NCBI RefSeq assembly: GCF_002917095.1
Contig: NZ_PQGA01000002.1
Coordinates: 620,001-684,000 of the forward strand
Direction: 5' to 3'
Length of the DNA: 64,000 nucleotides
Origin: Paraburkholderia eburnea
GTDB lineage: Bacteria > Pseudomonadota > Gammaproteobacteria > Burkholderiales > Burkholderiaceae
Shown piece by piece: positions 17,937-27,990 of the stretch; position 1 is the first letter of the stretch; each line of letters starts with the position of its first letter. The notes beneath the pieces were generated by a model. It saw only the letters and a list, made by a program, of their open reading frames with translations. It ran no database searches and was not told the origin of the DNA. The translations under genes and the position numbers were made by a program.

Positions 17937-18851
17937 TCAAAAAATCGATCGTCCGGTTCGCGTGGTCAACCATTCCAGCGCCAGCGAACCCACCTGCGAA
18001 TTGCCGTTCGCGTCGAGCCCCGGCGACCACACGCACACCGCGAACTCGCCTGGCAGCACCGCGACGATCCCGCCGCCCACGCCGCTCTTGGCCGGCAAGC
18101 CGACGCGATAAACGAAGTCGCCCGCCGCATCGTAAGTGCCGCACGTCAGCATGAGCGCCGAAAGCCGTTTGGCCGAACTGGCATCGAGCACCTGCTCGCC
18201 GCTCACGGGCGACACGCCGCCGTTCGCGAGGAACAGCGCCGCGCGCGCCAGCTCCACGCAGCTCATCGAGATCGCGCACTGGCGGCAATAAGCATCGATC
18301 ACCGCATCGGCGGCCATCTCCAGGTTGCCGAAGCTCGCGATGAAATGCGCCATGGCGCGGTTGCGCTCGGCGTGCGCGAGTTCCGACTGCGCAACCTTGA
18401 GGTCGTAACCGATGCCGCCTTCGCCCGAGAGCCGCCGTACGAAATCCACCAGCGCCGTTTCCGCCTGCACGAAGCGGCGGCACAGCACATCGGTGACCAC
18501 GAGCGCGCCCGCGTTGATGAACGGATTGCGCGGTTTGCCGCTTTCGAATTCGAGCTGCACGAGCGAATTGAATGCCGTGCCCGACGGCTCGCGGCCCACG
18601 CGTTCCCACAGGGCGTCGCCGAGCAGCTGGAATGCCAGCGTGCAGGCAAACAGCTTGGAGATGCTCTGGATCGAGAAGCGCACGTCGGCGTCGCCGGTCC
18701 GATGGACCTGGCCGTCGACGGTGACGATCGCCATGCCGAAATGATCGGCCCTCACGGTGGCGAGTTCGGGGATGTAGTCGGCGACACGGCCACGGCCGAT
18801 GTGCGGTTGCAGGTCGCGGTGGATCGCGTCGAGGATGGGCGTGTAGTTCAT
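17937..18851 (-). CDS. glsA: glutaminase
   Basis: 304 residues, the normal length of the serine-dependent GlsA family. The nucleophile motif with Ser and Lys is in FSIQSISKLFACTL. The downstream signatures NPFINAGALVV, GDFVYRVGLPAKSGVGGG and a C-terminal LDANGNSQVG are all present. It hydrolyses glutamine to glutamate and ammonia in the cytoplasm. ATG 18851 is used; an ATG two codons upstream (18857) is equally possible. It is convergent with the channel gene and divergent from the DadA-like oxidoreductase. Confidence 0.93.
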   Translation of the reverse strand: MNYTPILDAIHRDLQPHIGRGRVADYIPELATVRADHFGMAIVTVDGQVHRTGDADVRFSIQSISKLFACTLAFQLLGDALWERVGREPSGTAFNSLVQLEFESGKPRNPFINAGALVVTDVLCRRFVQAETALVDFVRRLSGEGGIGYDLKVAQSELAHAERNRAMAHFIASFGNLEMAADAVIDAYCRQCAISMSCVELARAALFLANGGVSPVSGEQVLDASSAKRLSALMLTCGTYDAAGDFVYRVGLPAKSGVGGGIVAVLPGEFAVCVWSPGLDANGNSQVGSLALEWLTTRTGRSIF

Positions 18852-19049
18852 GGACATCGCGAGATAGGGCGGCGCGGCCAGGCGCGTGCCGCAGTCCGGC
18901 GATTGTAGCGACTCGGGCGCGGTGGCGCGACTGCAACGATCGACGCTTGTGCAAGAATGTCGCCGCGCCCGATAAAATGCGTTGGCCGCGACGTCGTCGC
19001 AAATTGATGCGATATCAATGAAAACCGCTATGGACTCCAGAGGAATGGC

Positions 19050-20294
19050 ATGAGCAAGGACGCGATCGTTCTCGGTGCGGGCATCGTCGGCGTGAGCGTC
19101 GCGCTGCATCTGCAGGCGCGCGGCGTGAACGTCACGCTGGTGGACCGGCGCGCGCCCGGCGAGGAAACCAGTTACGGCAACGCGGGGCTGATCGAGGCGT
19201 CGTCGGTGGTGCCGTATGGCTTTCCGCGCGACTGGCGCACGTTGCTGCGACTCGCGCGCAATGACTCGACGATGCTGCGCTACGACGCGCGTTCGCTGCC
19301 GGCCTACGCACGCTGGCTCGCCGCGTTCTGGCGCGAGTCGGCGCCGCAGCGGCTGGCGGGCGCGGCGCGCGATATGCTGCCGCTCATCTCGCGCTGCGTC
19401 GCCGAACACGAAGCGCTCATCGCGCGCACCGATCTGCGTGCGCTCGTGCGCCCGATCGGCTGGCTGCAAGCGTATCGCTCGCCGCAGGCGTTCGAGCGCG
19501 AGCGCGAAGCGGCGCAACGGCTGGCCGACGAACATCATCTCCGTACGGAAGTTTTCGACGCCGCGGGACTGCGCGCCGCCGAACCATCGCTAAACGAAGG
19601 CTACGCGGGCGCGATCCACTGGATCGACCCGGCGAGCGTGGCCGATCCCGGCGCGCTCGTGAAGGGCTATGCGCAGTTGTTCCTGCGCGAAGGCGGCCGT
19701 TTCGCAACGGGCGATGCGCGCACGTTACGCGCACAGGGCGGCGGCTGGCAGGTGCAGACCGACGATGGTCCGCTCGCCGCCGAACTGGCCGTCGTGGCCA
19801 TGGGGCCGTGGTCGGATCAGGTGACGGCGCCGCTCGGCTACCGCGTGCCGCTCATGGCCAAGCGCGGCTATCACATGCACTACGCGAGCGCGGCGGGCGC
19901 GCCGCTGCTGCGTCCGGTCGTGGATATCGAGGGCGGTTACGTGGTCGCGCCGATGCGCCAGGGCCTGCGCCTGACGACCGGCGTGGAGCTGGCCACACGA
20001 AATCGGCCGCCCAACTACGCGCAGCTCGACGCCGCCGAGCGCGCCGCGCGGCCCGTGTTCGGACTCGGCGAGCGCATCGACGACATGCCGTGGATGGGCA
20101 TGCGCCCCTGCACGCCGGATATGCGTCCGGTGCTCGGGCCGGCACCGCGTCACGCGGGGCTATGGTTCGCGTTCGGCCACAACCATCATGGCCTCACGCT
20201 CGGCCCGGTGTCGGGGCGCCTCGTCGCCGAGCAGATCATGGGCGAGAGGCCTTTTACCGATCCCGCACCGTACTCGCCCACGCGCTTCGCCTGA
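19050..20294 (+). CDS. FAD-dependent D-amino-acid dehydrogenase-like oxidoreductase (DAO family)
   Basis: 414 residues. The dinucleotide-binding motif VLGAGIVGVSVALHL lies at the N-terminus, followed by the GNAGLIE segment of DadA-type enzymes. The C-terminal FAD-closing part includes FGHNHHGLTLGP and GRLVAEQIM. DadA homologues oxidise D-amino acids or glycine-like amines to keto acids and pass electrons to the membrane chain. The GNAGL and WMGMRP motifs fit DadA, but a specific substrate cannot be assigned. It stands alone, divergent from glutaminase. Confidence 0.82.
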   Translation: MSKDAIVLGAGIVGVSVALHLQARGVNVTLVDRRAPGEETSYGNAGLIEASSVVPYGFPRDWRTLLRLARNDSTMLRYDARSLPAYARWLAAFWRESAPQRLAGAARDMLPLISRCVAEHEALIARTDLRALVRPIGWLQAYRSPQAFEREREAAQRLADEHHLRTEVFDAAGLRAAEPSLNEGYAGAIHWIDPASVADPGALVKGYAQLFLREGGRFATGDARTLRAQGGGWQVQTDDGPLAAELAVVAMGPWSDQVTAPLGYRVPLMAKRGYHMHYASAAGAPLLRPVVDIEGGYVVAPMRQGLRLTTGVELATRNRPPNYAQLDAAERAARPVFGLGERIDDMPWMGMRPCTPDMRPVLGPAPRHAGLWFAFGHNHHGLTLGPVSGRLVAEQIMGERPFTDPAPYSPTRFA

Positions 20295-20331
20295 ACGCGC
20301 GGGCCTGCAATATCGGCGCATCGACACATCG

Positions 20332-21909
20332 TCAATGCGCGCCGGCCGCGCCGCCACCGCCGCCGCGCGTCGATTTCGTGATCCAGATGAGCGGAATGAT
20401 CGCGAGAAAAATGATCGCCGAGATATAGAAGATATCGTTCAGGCCCATCATGGCGGCCTGCGTCGTCAACTGGAAATCGAACAGCGCGCGCGCCGACGGC
20501 TCGCTCAGATGCAGCACCGTTTGCGTATTCTCGATCGACTGACGGAACACGGGATTGTCGATCGAGGCCTGTTCGGTGAGGCGTTCGTGATGGAGCACCG
20601 TGCGGTTGTTCCAGGCGTTCGTCGCGATCGAGGTGCCCACCGCGCCGCAGAACACGCGCACGAAGTTCGACAGGCCCGCCGCCGCCGGTATCCGCCCAGG
20701 CGGCTGCCCCGCGAGAATGATCGCGGTCAGCGGCACGAAGAACAGCGCCATCGGAATGCCTTGCAGCAGCGTGGGCAGCACGAGATGGAACGTGTCGATT
20801 TCGATCACGTATTTCGAGCGCATGAAGAACACGACGGCGAACAGCACGAACGCACAGGTCGCGATGACGCGCGCATCCGAGCGCGGCAGGATGCGGCCCA
20901 CGACCGGCGCGAGAATCACGGCAAAGACGCCGAGTGGCGCGGTGACCAGCCCCGCGTCCACGGAGCGATAGTTCAGATACTCCTGCATCCACTGCGGCAA
21001 TAACACGAGATTGCCGAAGAACACGCCATACGCCACCGAAATCGCAATCGTGCCGCCCAGGAAGTTGCGCTGACCGAATAGCCGCAGATCGACGATCGGA
21101 TTCGGTTCGGTCAATTCCCAGACGAGGAAGAACGCGAAGCTGACCAGCGCCACGACGCCCAGCCCGACGATCACCGGCGAATTGAACCAGTCGAGGTCTT
21201 TGCCCTTGTCGAGCAGGATCTGCAGCGACGCGACCCACGCAATCAGCAGGCCCAGGCCGACGATGTCGATGGGCGGCTTGCGCGTCGGCGATTCGCGGTT
21301 GCGGTAGATGTTCCACGTCACGAAGCCCGCGAACAGCCCGACCGGGATATTGATGTAGAAGATCCACGACCAGTTGTAGCTGTCCGTGATCCAGCCGCCG
21401 AGCGCCGGGCCGGCGATCGGGCCGACGGTCGTCGTCATGGCCCAGAACGCGAGCGCGGTCGACGATTTGTCCTTGGGCCAGGAGCCGAGCAGGATGGCCT
21501 GCGAAAGCGGAATCAGCGGTCCGGCCACCGCGCCCTGCAAGACACGCGCGATCAGCAGGAAGGGCAGGCTCGGCGCGATGCCGCACAGCCACGAGGCGAG
21601 TACGAACGAGAGAATCGAGGCCACGAACAGGCGCACCTGGCCGAAGCGCTGGGTGAGCCAGCCCGTGAGCGGAATCGACACGGCGTTGGCTGCGGCGAAC
21701 ACGGTGATGACCCAGGTGCCTTCGTCCACCGACACGCCGAGGTCGCCCGAGATCGTCGGAATGGCGACGTTGGCGATCGACGTGTCCAGCACGTTCATGA
21801 AGGTCGCGAGCGCCACCGCGATGGTCGCGAGAATCAGTCGGCCGCCTTCGAGCGGCGGGGGCGGTGCGGGGGGCTTGGGCGGCGTGGCCGGGACGGCGGG
21901 CTGGTTCAA
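20332..21909 (-). CDS. DHA2-family (EmrB/QacA) multidrug efflux MFS transporter
   Basis: 525 residues with about 14 hydrophobic helices. The DHA2 signatures FMNVLDTSIANVAIPTISGD and VLQGAVAGPLIPLSQA are present, as is PLTGWLTQRFG. I start it at TTG 21909 because GGAG lies seven nucleotides ahead and the product then begins with the short NQPAVPATPPKP tail seen in EmrB-like proteins. No ATG in this frame gives a plausible N-terminus. EmrB works with a periplasmic EmrA and an outer-membrane TolC-like protein. Neither lies next to it on the plus-strand side; upstream (22 kb) there is an unrelated esterase. Confidence 0.87.
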   Translation of the reverse strand: MNQPAVPATPPKPPAPPPPLEGGRLILATIAVALATFMNVLDTSIANVAIPTISGDLGVSVDEGTWVITVFAAANAVSIPLTGWLTQRFGQVRLFVASILSFVLASWLCGIAPSLPFLLIARVLQGAVAGPLIPLSQAILLGSWPKDKSSTALAFWAMTTTVGPIAGPALGGWITDSYNWSWIFYINIPVGLFAGFVTWNIYRNRESPTRKPPIDIVGLGLLIAWVASLQILLDKGKDLDWFNSPVIVGLGVVALVSFAFFLVWELTEPNPIVDLRLFGQRNFLGGTIAISVAYGVFFGNLVLLPQWMQEYLNYRSVDAGLVTAPLGVFAVILAPVVGRILPRSDARVIATCAFVLFAVVFFMRSKYVIEIDTFHLVLPTLLQGIPMALFFVPLTAIILAGQPPGRIPAAAGLSNFVRVFCGAVGTSIATNAWNNRTVLHHERLTEQASIDNPVFRQSIENTQTVLHLSEPSARALFDFQLTTQAAMMGLNDIFYISAIIFLAIIPLIWITKSTRGGGGGAAGAH

Positions 21910-22232
21910 ACGTCTTCTCCGCGTGTTTCGGTGCTGCAAAACAGGGAAGGCCCGCGCGCGGCGGGCCGGTTTTGCGGCAAGGATAACCGCAATCGCCCAA
22001 GCCCATGGACGGGCGTGCAAGCATCCCCACGCGGCGAAGGGGCTTGGTGGCGGCGTGGGCGCGTGCGGGCGTGGCGCTTACCGTTTCCTTTCGACTTGCG
22101 GTCGCGCCGACGCGCGCTGCAAGCCCGGCGTATCCTTGCGGCTGGCGCGGAAGATCGCAGGCGCGATGCCTGTGGCTCGGCCTCCGCGCGCTTTCCGCAT
22201 GATTTGAAACACGCCCACAGGGGATCTCAAGA

Positions 22233-22877
22233 ATGAGCTGGGAACAATTCGATGGTGGCTGGCGTCTGGCGCCGGCCGAAGGCGCCGCGCGTTCGCTGGT
22301 CGTGCTGCTGCACGGCGTGGGCAGCAACGCACGCGATCTGATGCCGCTCGCCGACGCATGGCGTGACGCGCTGCCCGGCGTCGCGTTCGCGTCGCTCGAC
22401 GGCAGCGAGCCGTTCGACGGTGGCTTTGGCGGCCGTCAGTGGTTCAGCCTGCGCGACGTGAGCGAAGTGAATCGCGGCGCGCGCGTGGCCGCCGCCGCGC
22501 CGATCCTGCAAAAACGTCTCGCCGATGAACTCGCGCATTGGGGCCTGGGCTTCGACGCGCTCGCGCTGGTGGGTTTCTCGCAGGGCTCGATCATGTCGCT
22601 CTATCTGGTGGCGACGGAGCCTGTCGGCCTCGCGGGCGTGGTCGCTTACGCCGGACGCCTGTCGGCGCCGGTCGTCGCGCAAAACCGCACGCCGCTCACG
22701 CTCGTGCATGGCGAAGACGACACCGTGATTCCCGTGCAGGAACTCGAACGCGCCGCCAACGCGTTCAGCGACGCGGGCTATGCGGTGGCCGCCTACGTGC
22801 TGCCGGGCGTCGGTCACACGATCACGGCGCAGGGCGCGATGCTGGGCCGCGACGCGCTGGTGAGCGCGCTGGGTTAA
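22233..22877 (+). CDS. carboxylesterase / phospholipase (YpfH-like alpha/beta hydrolase)
   Basis: 214 residues. The oxyanion motif LLHGVGSN, nucleophile elbow GFSQGS, aspartate in HGEDDTVIP and histidine in PGVGHTI make a complete triad. The size and the FSQG elbow place it with the small carboxylesterase/lysophospholipase group rather than with lipases. It hydrolyses small esters in the cytoplasm; the physiological substrate is unknown. Followed by a good intrinsic terminator, so it is monocistronic. Confidence 0.85.
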   Translation: MSWEQFDGGWRLAPAEGAARSLVVLLHGVGSNARDLMPLADAWRDALPGVAFASLDGSEPFDGGFGGRQWFSLRDVSEVNRGARVAAAAPILQKRLADELAHWGLGFDALALVGFSQGSIMSLYLVATEPVGLAGVVAYAGRLSAPVVAQNRTPLTLVHGEDDTVIPVQELERAANAFSDAGYAVAAYVLPGVGHTITAQGAMLGRDALVSALG

Positions 22878-23248
22878 ATCGCGCCACAGTCACGCGTCGA
22901 GCGGCGTGCGCCGCGCGTTGTCAATCTGCTCAGGCCGCACGACGTGGCGGCCTGACGCATTTTTTCCACACTTCGCGTTTAAGCTGCCCGGTTATTTCTG
23001 TTGCGGTTAAAGTCTCGGCCGCTCCATGCCGTAAACAGAGCCAATGGGCCGTCGAGGCCCCATGCGCCCGGTACACGCCGCGTTAAACGTCAATGGTCAG
23101 CGGAATTGTCCCAGTGGGGACTGGATAGTTCAGCTGAAGGTTTCTTATCGTCCCTGTTTATTCAGACGATTGTTTTGACGACGTAGCGCCGGGTTCGAAT
23201 TCCGGGAGCGTGCCGTCGGCACGCGCGCTCCTCATACACAACGACGAC
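22878..23248. other. intergenic region before the mreB paralogue
   Basis: 370 bases. It contains the esterase terminator (22930-22965) and a GTCCC-agtg-GGGAC hairpin at 23108-23121. Near 23190 a stretch resembles a tRNA T-arm but has no matching acceptor stem. No gene is supported. Confidence 0.6.
22930..22965 (+). terminator. intrinsic terminator after the esterase gene
   Basis: TCAGGCCG pairs perfectly with CGGCCTGA across a 10-base loop, followed by CGCATTTTTT. Confidence 0.85.
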
Positions 23249-24334
<1,086 letters not shown>

Positions 24335-24519
24335 TCGCTGCGCGGCTCGGGCTGCGAGAGCCGCCGAAAGTCGGGCAAGGCGGGGCGGGCGCGCTCGTGC
24401 GACAATACGCGTCTTTTGCTTTTCCATTACCCCGAATTACGTCGGACGCCGCAGCGTGGTTGCCGTGTTGTTTCGCTAGCGCCGTTCCTTCGTCAGCTTT
24501 CGTCAGTCATCATCCAGCC

Positions 24520-25365
24520 GTGAATCAAGCCGTATTTCCCGCTCCCGGGTCGTTCGTCGAACTGCCCGGCGGGCAGCCCATGCCCTATGTCGAATCCGGT
24601 AAGGGCGAATTGCTCCTTTTTATCCACGGGTCGCTTTGCGACTATCGCTACTGGCAGCCGCAGCTTGCGGGCCTGGGCGAGCACTACCGTTGCGTGTCCG
24701 TGAGCCTCACGCACTATTGGCCCGCGCCCGACAGCGCGCGCGGCGAGCCGTTTAGCTGGAGCCGCCACGCCGACGAGGTCGCGCAGTTCATCGATGCCCT
24801 CGGCGCGGGACCGGCGCATGTGATCGGCCATTCGCGCGGCGGCGCGGTCGCATATCAGTTCGCGCGCCGCTATCCGCAGCATCTGCAGTCGCTAACGCTC
24901 GCCGACCCCGGCGGCCCGGTGCAGCAGCCCGGCCAGAGCCTCGCGAAGCTGCCCGAGACGGTCAACGCGCTGCGTGCCCGCGCCGTGCAACTGATCGATT
25001 CGGGCGACGTGGACGGCGGCCTGGAACTGTTCGTCGATTCGGTGAGCCGCCCTGGTTTCTGGGCCAAAAGCACGCATTCGTTCCGCCGCATGGCGATCGA
25101 CAACGCACACACGCTGGGGCCCCAGTTCCTCGACCCGCTCGCCGCTTACACGCGCGAGGAGGCCGCCGAGGTGACGTGCCCCGTGCTGCTGATCGACGGT
25201 GAGTTGAGTCCGGCGATGTTTCAGCGCGCCGCTGCGGCGCTGGAGGAATGGATGCCCGACGCGCGTCGCGCGACGGTGGAGGGCGCCTCGCACGGCATGA
25301 ATCTCGCGCGGCCTGCCGCCTTCAACGATCTGATCGATCAGTTCGCGAGCGGTCACGGACGCTGA
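24520..25365 (+). CDS. alpha/beta hydrolase
   Basis: 281 residues from GTG 24520, the earliest start giving a normal N-terminus; no clear ribosome site is visible, so the start is uncertain. Fold landmarks: oxyanion turn LFIHGSLCDYRYW, nucleophile elbow GHSRGGAVAYQF, acid in LLIDGELSP and histidine in GASHGMNL. This is the general esterase / epoxide-hydrolase-like group; the substrate cannot be assigned. It follows the MreB paralogue by 185 bp and may be co-transcribed, although the functions do not suggest a common pathway. Confidence 0.8.
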   Translation: MNQAVFPAPGSFVELPGGQPMPYVESGKGELLLFIHGSLCDYRYWQPQLAGLGEHYRCVSVSLTHYWPAPDSARGEPFSWSRHADEVAQFIDALGAGPAHVIGHSRGGAVAYQFARRYPQHLQSLTLADPGGPVQQPGQSLAKLPETVNALRARAVQLIDSGDVDGGLELFVDSVSRPGFWAKSTHSFRRMAIDNAHTLGPQFLDPLAAYTREEAAEVTCPVLLIDGELSPAMFQRAAAALEEWMPDARRATVEGASHGMNLARPAAFNDLIDQFASGHGR

Positions 25366-25606
25366 TTTTCGTCGATGGACGTCGGTAGCACATGATGGCC
25401 GCGCAATGCGGCCATCTTCGCTCGCGCCTTGATGCATGGCACTGCGAACTAATTTTCGCCCTGAAAAACCCCGCGCAAATGGCGCGAAATTCATCATGAA
25501 GCATCGGTCACTGCAAACGGCCCGGGTGGCCTGAACGCCTCTGCAGCCACTGCGGCCGCGGCAATAGCGACGCGAGTGGCGGGGCAACCGGGCGAGCGTG
25601 GGGGGC

Positions 25607-26008
25607 TTAATCGCGGCCGTGCGCGTGCGCGTCGAGCTTGTTCTCGGCGGCTTCGCCAACGAGGCCCGCGTAGTACAGATGCACGCCGATGGCGAGCGAG
25701 TCGTTGCGGATTTCGTGGAAGGCCTTCCATGCCTTCACCGGATCCTTGAATACGAGGTAGTGCGCTTCCTGCGAGACGAGGCGTGCGACCTGGTGCAGGC
25801 CGTGGCCGTGCAGGGCCGCGACGAGTGCGTCGAGGCTCGCGTGCGTGCGCGCGTCGGTGCGCGGGTAGAGCATGTGGAGCACCGCTACGCGTTCCGAAGC
25901 GAGGGCCGCTGAAAGCGCGACGACGATGTCCTGGTGATTGAGAGCCGTAACGACGGCGCCCTCTGCAAGTTCGTCTTCAGCGAACAGGGTATCGATCGAG
26001 ATGTTCAT
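25607..26008 (-). CDS. conserved hypothetical protein behind a leader terminator
   Basis: 133 residues beginning MNISIDTLFAEDELAEGAVV. I recognise no domain. The protein has no signal peptide or membrane segment; it alternates short helices with a Ala/His-rich middle and ends EAAENKLDAHAHGRD. AAGGAAAG precedes the ATG, so translation looks real. Its 5' leader carries a strong terminator-like hairpin oriented against the gene (26053-26083), which suggests regulation by attenuation. It is divergent from citrate synthase. Confidence 0.65.
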   Translation of the reverse strand: MNISIDTLFAEDELAEGAVVTALNHQDIVVALSAALASERVAVLHMLYPRTDARTHASLDALVAALHGHGLHQVARLVSQEAHYLVFKDPVKAWKAFHEIRNDSLAIGVHLYYAGLVGEAAENKLDAHAHGRD

Positions 26009-26388
26009 CTGTTCTTTCCTTACGTTTTGCGTACAGCGCGTGTGGCCTAAGTAAAAAAGGCCCGCCAAAAAGGAAGGCGGGCCGAAAGATGCATGCAAGA
26101 CAGGGGAAGTCAATGCATGTCAACCAGTATCGCAGATACCGAGCGTTCATGTTGCGCTGCACCGGCAAAATATTGTTGCATAAATCGGGATTAAGCAAGC
26201 TGCAAGCATTCAATGTTGTTGATCTGAAGAGGCATTGTTGCTGGCCCCGCTATCAATCGCGGCTGCGACGCGGCGTAAAATGCGGCAAGTGGTCGCAGTG
26301 AAGCCGCGCCGGAAGGGCGTTGTGCGGCGCTGCGTCGTGCGAAGTAACGGCACTTGAGTGCAATTGAATGCAAATGCAAGGACAGGAC
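26009..26388. other. divergent promoter region of the hypothetical gene and citrate synthase
   Basis: 380 bases, locally lower in GC between 26140 and 26240. Apart from the leftward terminator-like hairpin there is no assignable element. An open frame from ATG 26150 on the minus strand could encode a short leader peptide (MNARYLRYWLTCIDFP), but it has no visible ribosome site and runs on into the gene start. Confidence 0.5.
26053..26083 (-). terminator. terminator-like hairpin in the 5' leader of the 25607-26008 gene
   Basis: On the minus strand, GGCCCGCC pairs with GGCGGGCC across 9 bases and is followed directly by six T. It lies 45 nt upstream of the start codon. It therefore either attenuates the downstream gene or ends a small leftward RNA. 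Confidence 0.75.
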
Positions 26389-27690
26389 ATGATCGATTCG
26401 AAGACACACGCCACACTCACGATCCCCGGCCACGCTGAAGGCGTCGAGCTGCCGGTCTACAAGGGCACGCAAGGCCCGGACGTGATCGATATCCGCAAGC
26501 TGTACGGCCAGACCGGCATGTTCACGTACGACCCGGGCTTCATGTCCACGGCGGCATGCAACTCGGCGATCACCTACATCGACGGCGACAAGGGCGAGCT
26601 GCTGTATCGCGGCTACCCGATCGACAACCTCGCGCAGAACGCCGACTTCCTCGAAAGCTGCTACCTGCTCCTGAAGGGCGAACTGCCGACGCAAAAGCAG
26701 AAGGACGAGTTCGTCGCGACCGTCACGAACCACACGATGGTTCACGAGCAGATGCACTTCTTCTTCCGCGGCTTCCGTCGCGACGCGCACCCGATGGCGA
26801 TCCTGGTCGCGGCGGTCGGCGCGCTGTCGGCCTTCTATCACGACTCGCTCGACATCAACGATCCGCAGCATCGTGAAGTCTCCGCGATCCGCATGATCGC
26901 CAAGCTGCCCACGCTCGTCGCGATGGCGTACAAGTACACGGTCGGCCAGCCCTTCGTGTATCCGCGCAACGACCTCTCGTACAGCGCGAACTTCATGCAG
27001 ATGATGTTCTCGACGCCGAGCGAGGAGTACAAGGTCAACGACGTGCTGGTGCGCGCGCTCGACCGCATCCTGATCCTGCACGCCGATCACGAACAGAACG
27101 CCTCGACCTCGACGGTGCGTCTGGCGGGTTCCTCGGGTGCGAACCCGTTTGCGTGTATCGCGGCCGGTATCGCCTGTCTGTGGGGCCCGGCGCACGGCGG
27201 CGCGAACGAAGCCGCGCTGAACATGCTCGAAGAGATTGGCTCGGTCGACAACATCCCGAAGTTCATCGAGCAGGTGAAGGACAAGAATTCGGGCGTGAAG
27301 CTGATGGGCTTTGGCCACCGCGTCTACAAGAATTACGATCCGCGCGCCAAGCTGATGCGCGAAACGTGCCACGAAGTGCTCGAAGAACTGGGCCTGCACG
27401 ACGATCCGCTGTTCAAGCTGGCGATGGCGCTCGAAAAGATCGCGCTCGAAGACGAATACTTCGTGTCGCGCAAGCTCTACCCGAACGTCGACTTCTACTC
27501 GGGCATCGTGCAGCGCGCGCTGGGCATCCCCACCGCCATGTTCACCTGCATCTTTGCGATGGCGCGCACGGTGGGCTGGATTGCGCAATGGAACGAAATG
27601 ATCGCCGATCCGGAGCAGAAGATCGGCCGTCCGCGTCAGCTCTTCGTCGGCAATGCGGCGCGCGAAGCGAAGCCGATCGCACAACGTTAA
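26389..27690 (+). CDS. gltA: citrate synthase
   Basis: 433 residues. The catalytic residues are all present: H269 in [10 protein letters not shown]310 in [13 protein letters not shown] and D368 in [13 protein letters not shown], close to E. coli H264/H305/D362. The N-terminal small domain identifies the hexameric, NADH-sensitive Gram-negative type. It condenses oxaloacetate and acetyl-CoA at the entry of the TCA cycle. ATG 26389 is preferred (AAGGACAGG before it) over an in-frame ATG at 26368. No sdh genes adjoin it, unlike the usual sdhCDAB-gltA arrangement, so this may be a second copy. Confidence 0.95.
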   Translation: MIDSKTHATLTIPGHAEGVELPVYKGTQGPDVIDIRKLYGQTGMFTYDPGFMSTAACNSAITYIDGDKGELLYRGYPIDNLAQNADFLESCYLLLKGELPTQKQKDEFVATVTNHTMVHEQMHFFFRGFRRDAHPMAILVAAVGALSAFYHDSLDINDPQHREVSAIRMIAKLPTLVAMAYKYTVGQPFVYPRNDLSYSANFMQMMFSTPSEEYKVNDVLVRALDRILILHADHEQNASTSTVRLAGSSGANPFACIAAGIACLWGPAHGGANEAALNMLEEIGSVDNIPKFIEQVKDKNSGVKLMGFGHRVYKNYDPRAKLMRETCHEVLEELGLHDDPLFKLAMALEKIALEDEYFVSRKLYPNVDFYSGIVQRALGIPTAMFTCIFAMARTVGWIAQWNEMIADPEQKIGRPRQLFVGNAAREAKPIAQR

Positions 27691-27720
27691 TCCCACTGAC
27701 CACGGGTTTTCGCTAATGCG

Positions 27721-27756
27721 TAAGCACGCAAATAAGCACGCGAATAAGCACGATCG
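27721..27756. repeat. three-copy 12-bp tandem repeat (TAAGCACGCAAA-like)
   Basis: Three consecutive 12-mers sharing TAAGCACG, with the last four bases varying (CAAA, CGAA, ATCG). Sits 30 nt past the gltA stop. Confidence 0.8.
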
Positions 27757-27825
27757 CCACGCCATGCATTGACGCATAACGTTGTGACGAGCGCGCGGAG
27801 GCCACAAGCCGCCGCGCAGCGATCG

Positions 27826-27872
27826 ACGGGCGCCCGCACGTTTTACCGTGCCGGCGCCCGTATTTATTTATC
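27826..27872 (+). terminator. strong intrinsic terminator downstream of gltA
   Basis: ACGGGCGCC-c-GCACG pairs with CGTGC-c-GGCGCCCGT around a short T-rich loop and is followed by ATTTATTTAT. It lies 135 nt beyond the gltA stop, giving that mRNA a long 3' UTR. Confidence 0.85.
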
Positions 27873-27990
27873 GCGAGCATGATGGATGCCTGCCCGGTAT
27901 TCGTGCGATCCGCTGCATAGCCACTACAATCGTTCGGACGAAGCACCCTGATGCACTGATCAGGCAATGGTTAGAGAGAGGAGGCAGGCA

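Larger units (their letters stand above)
27691..27990. other. gltA downstream region
   Basis: 300 bases with a three-copy 12-bp repeat and the gltA terminator; no gene seen. Confidence 0.6.

Noticed and set aside
23150..23225. tRNA-like T-arm (GGTTCGAATTCC in a short stem) before the mreB paralogue
   Set aside because: No matching acceptor or anticodon arm can be built, and no CCA end follows. Chance or a very decayed remnant.
26100..26213. Leader peptide for classical amino-acid attenuation
   Set aside because: The frame MNARYLRYWLTC has only one Trp, lacks a ribosome site and does not stop before the gene. The terminator is kept as a finding, the peptide is not.
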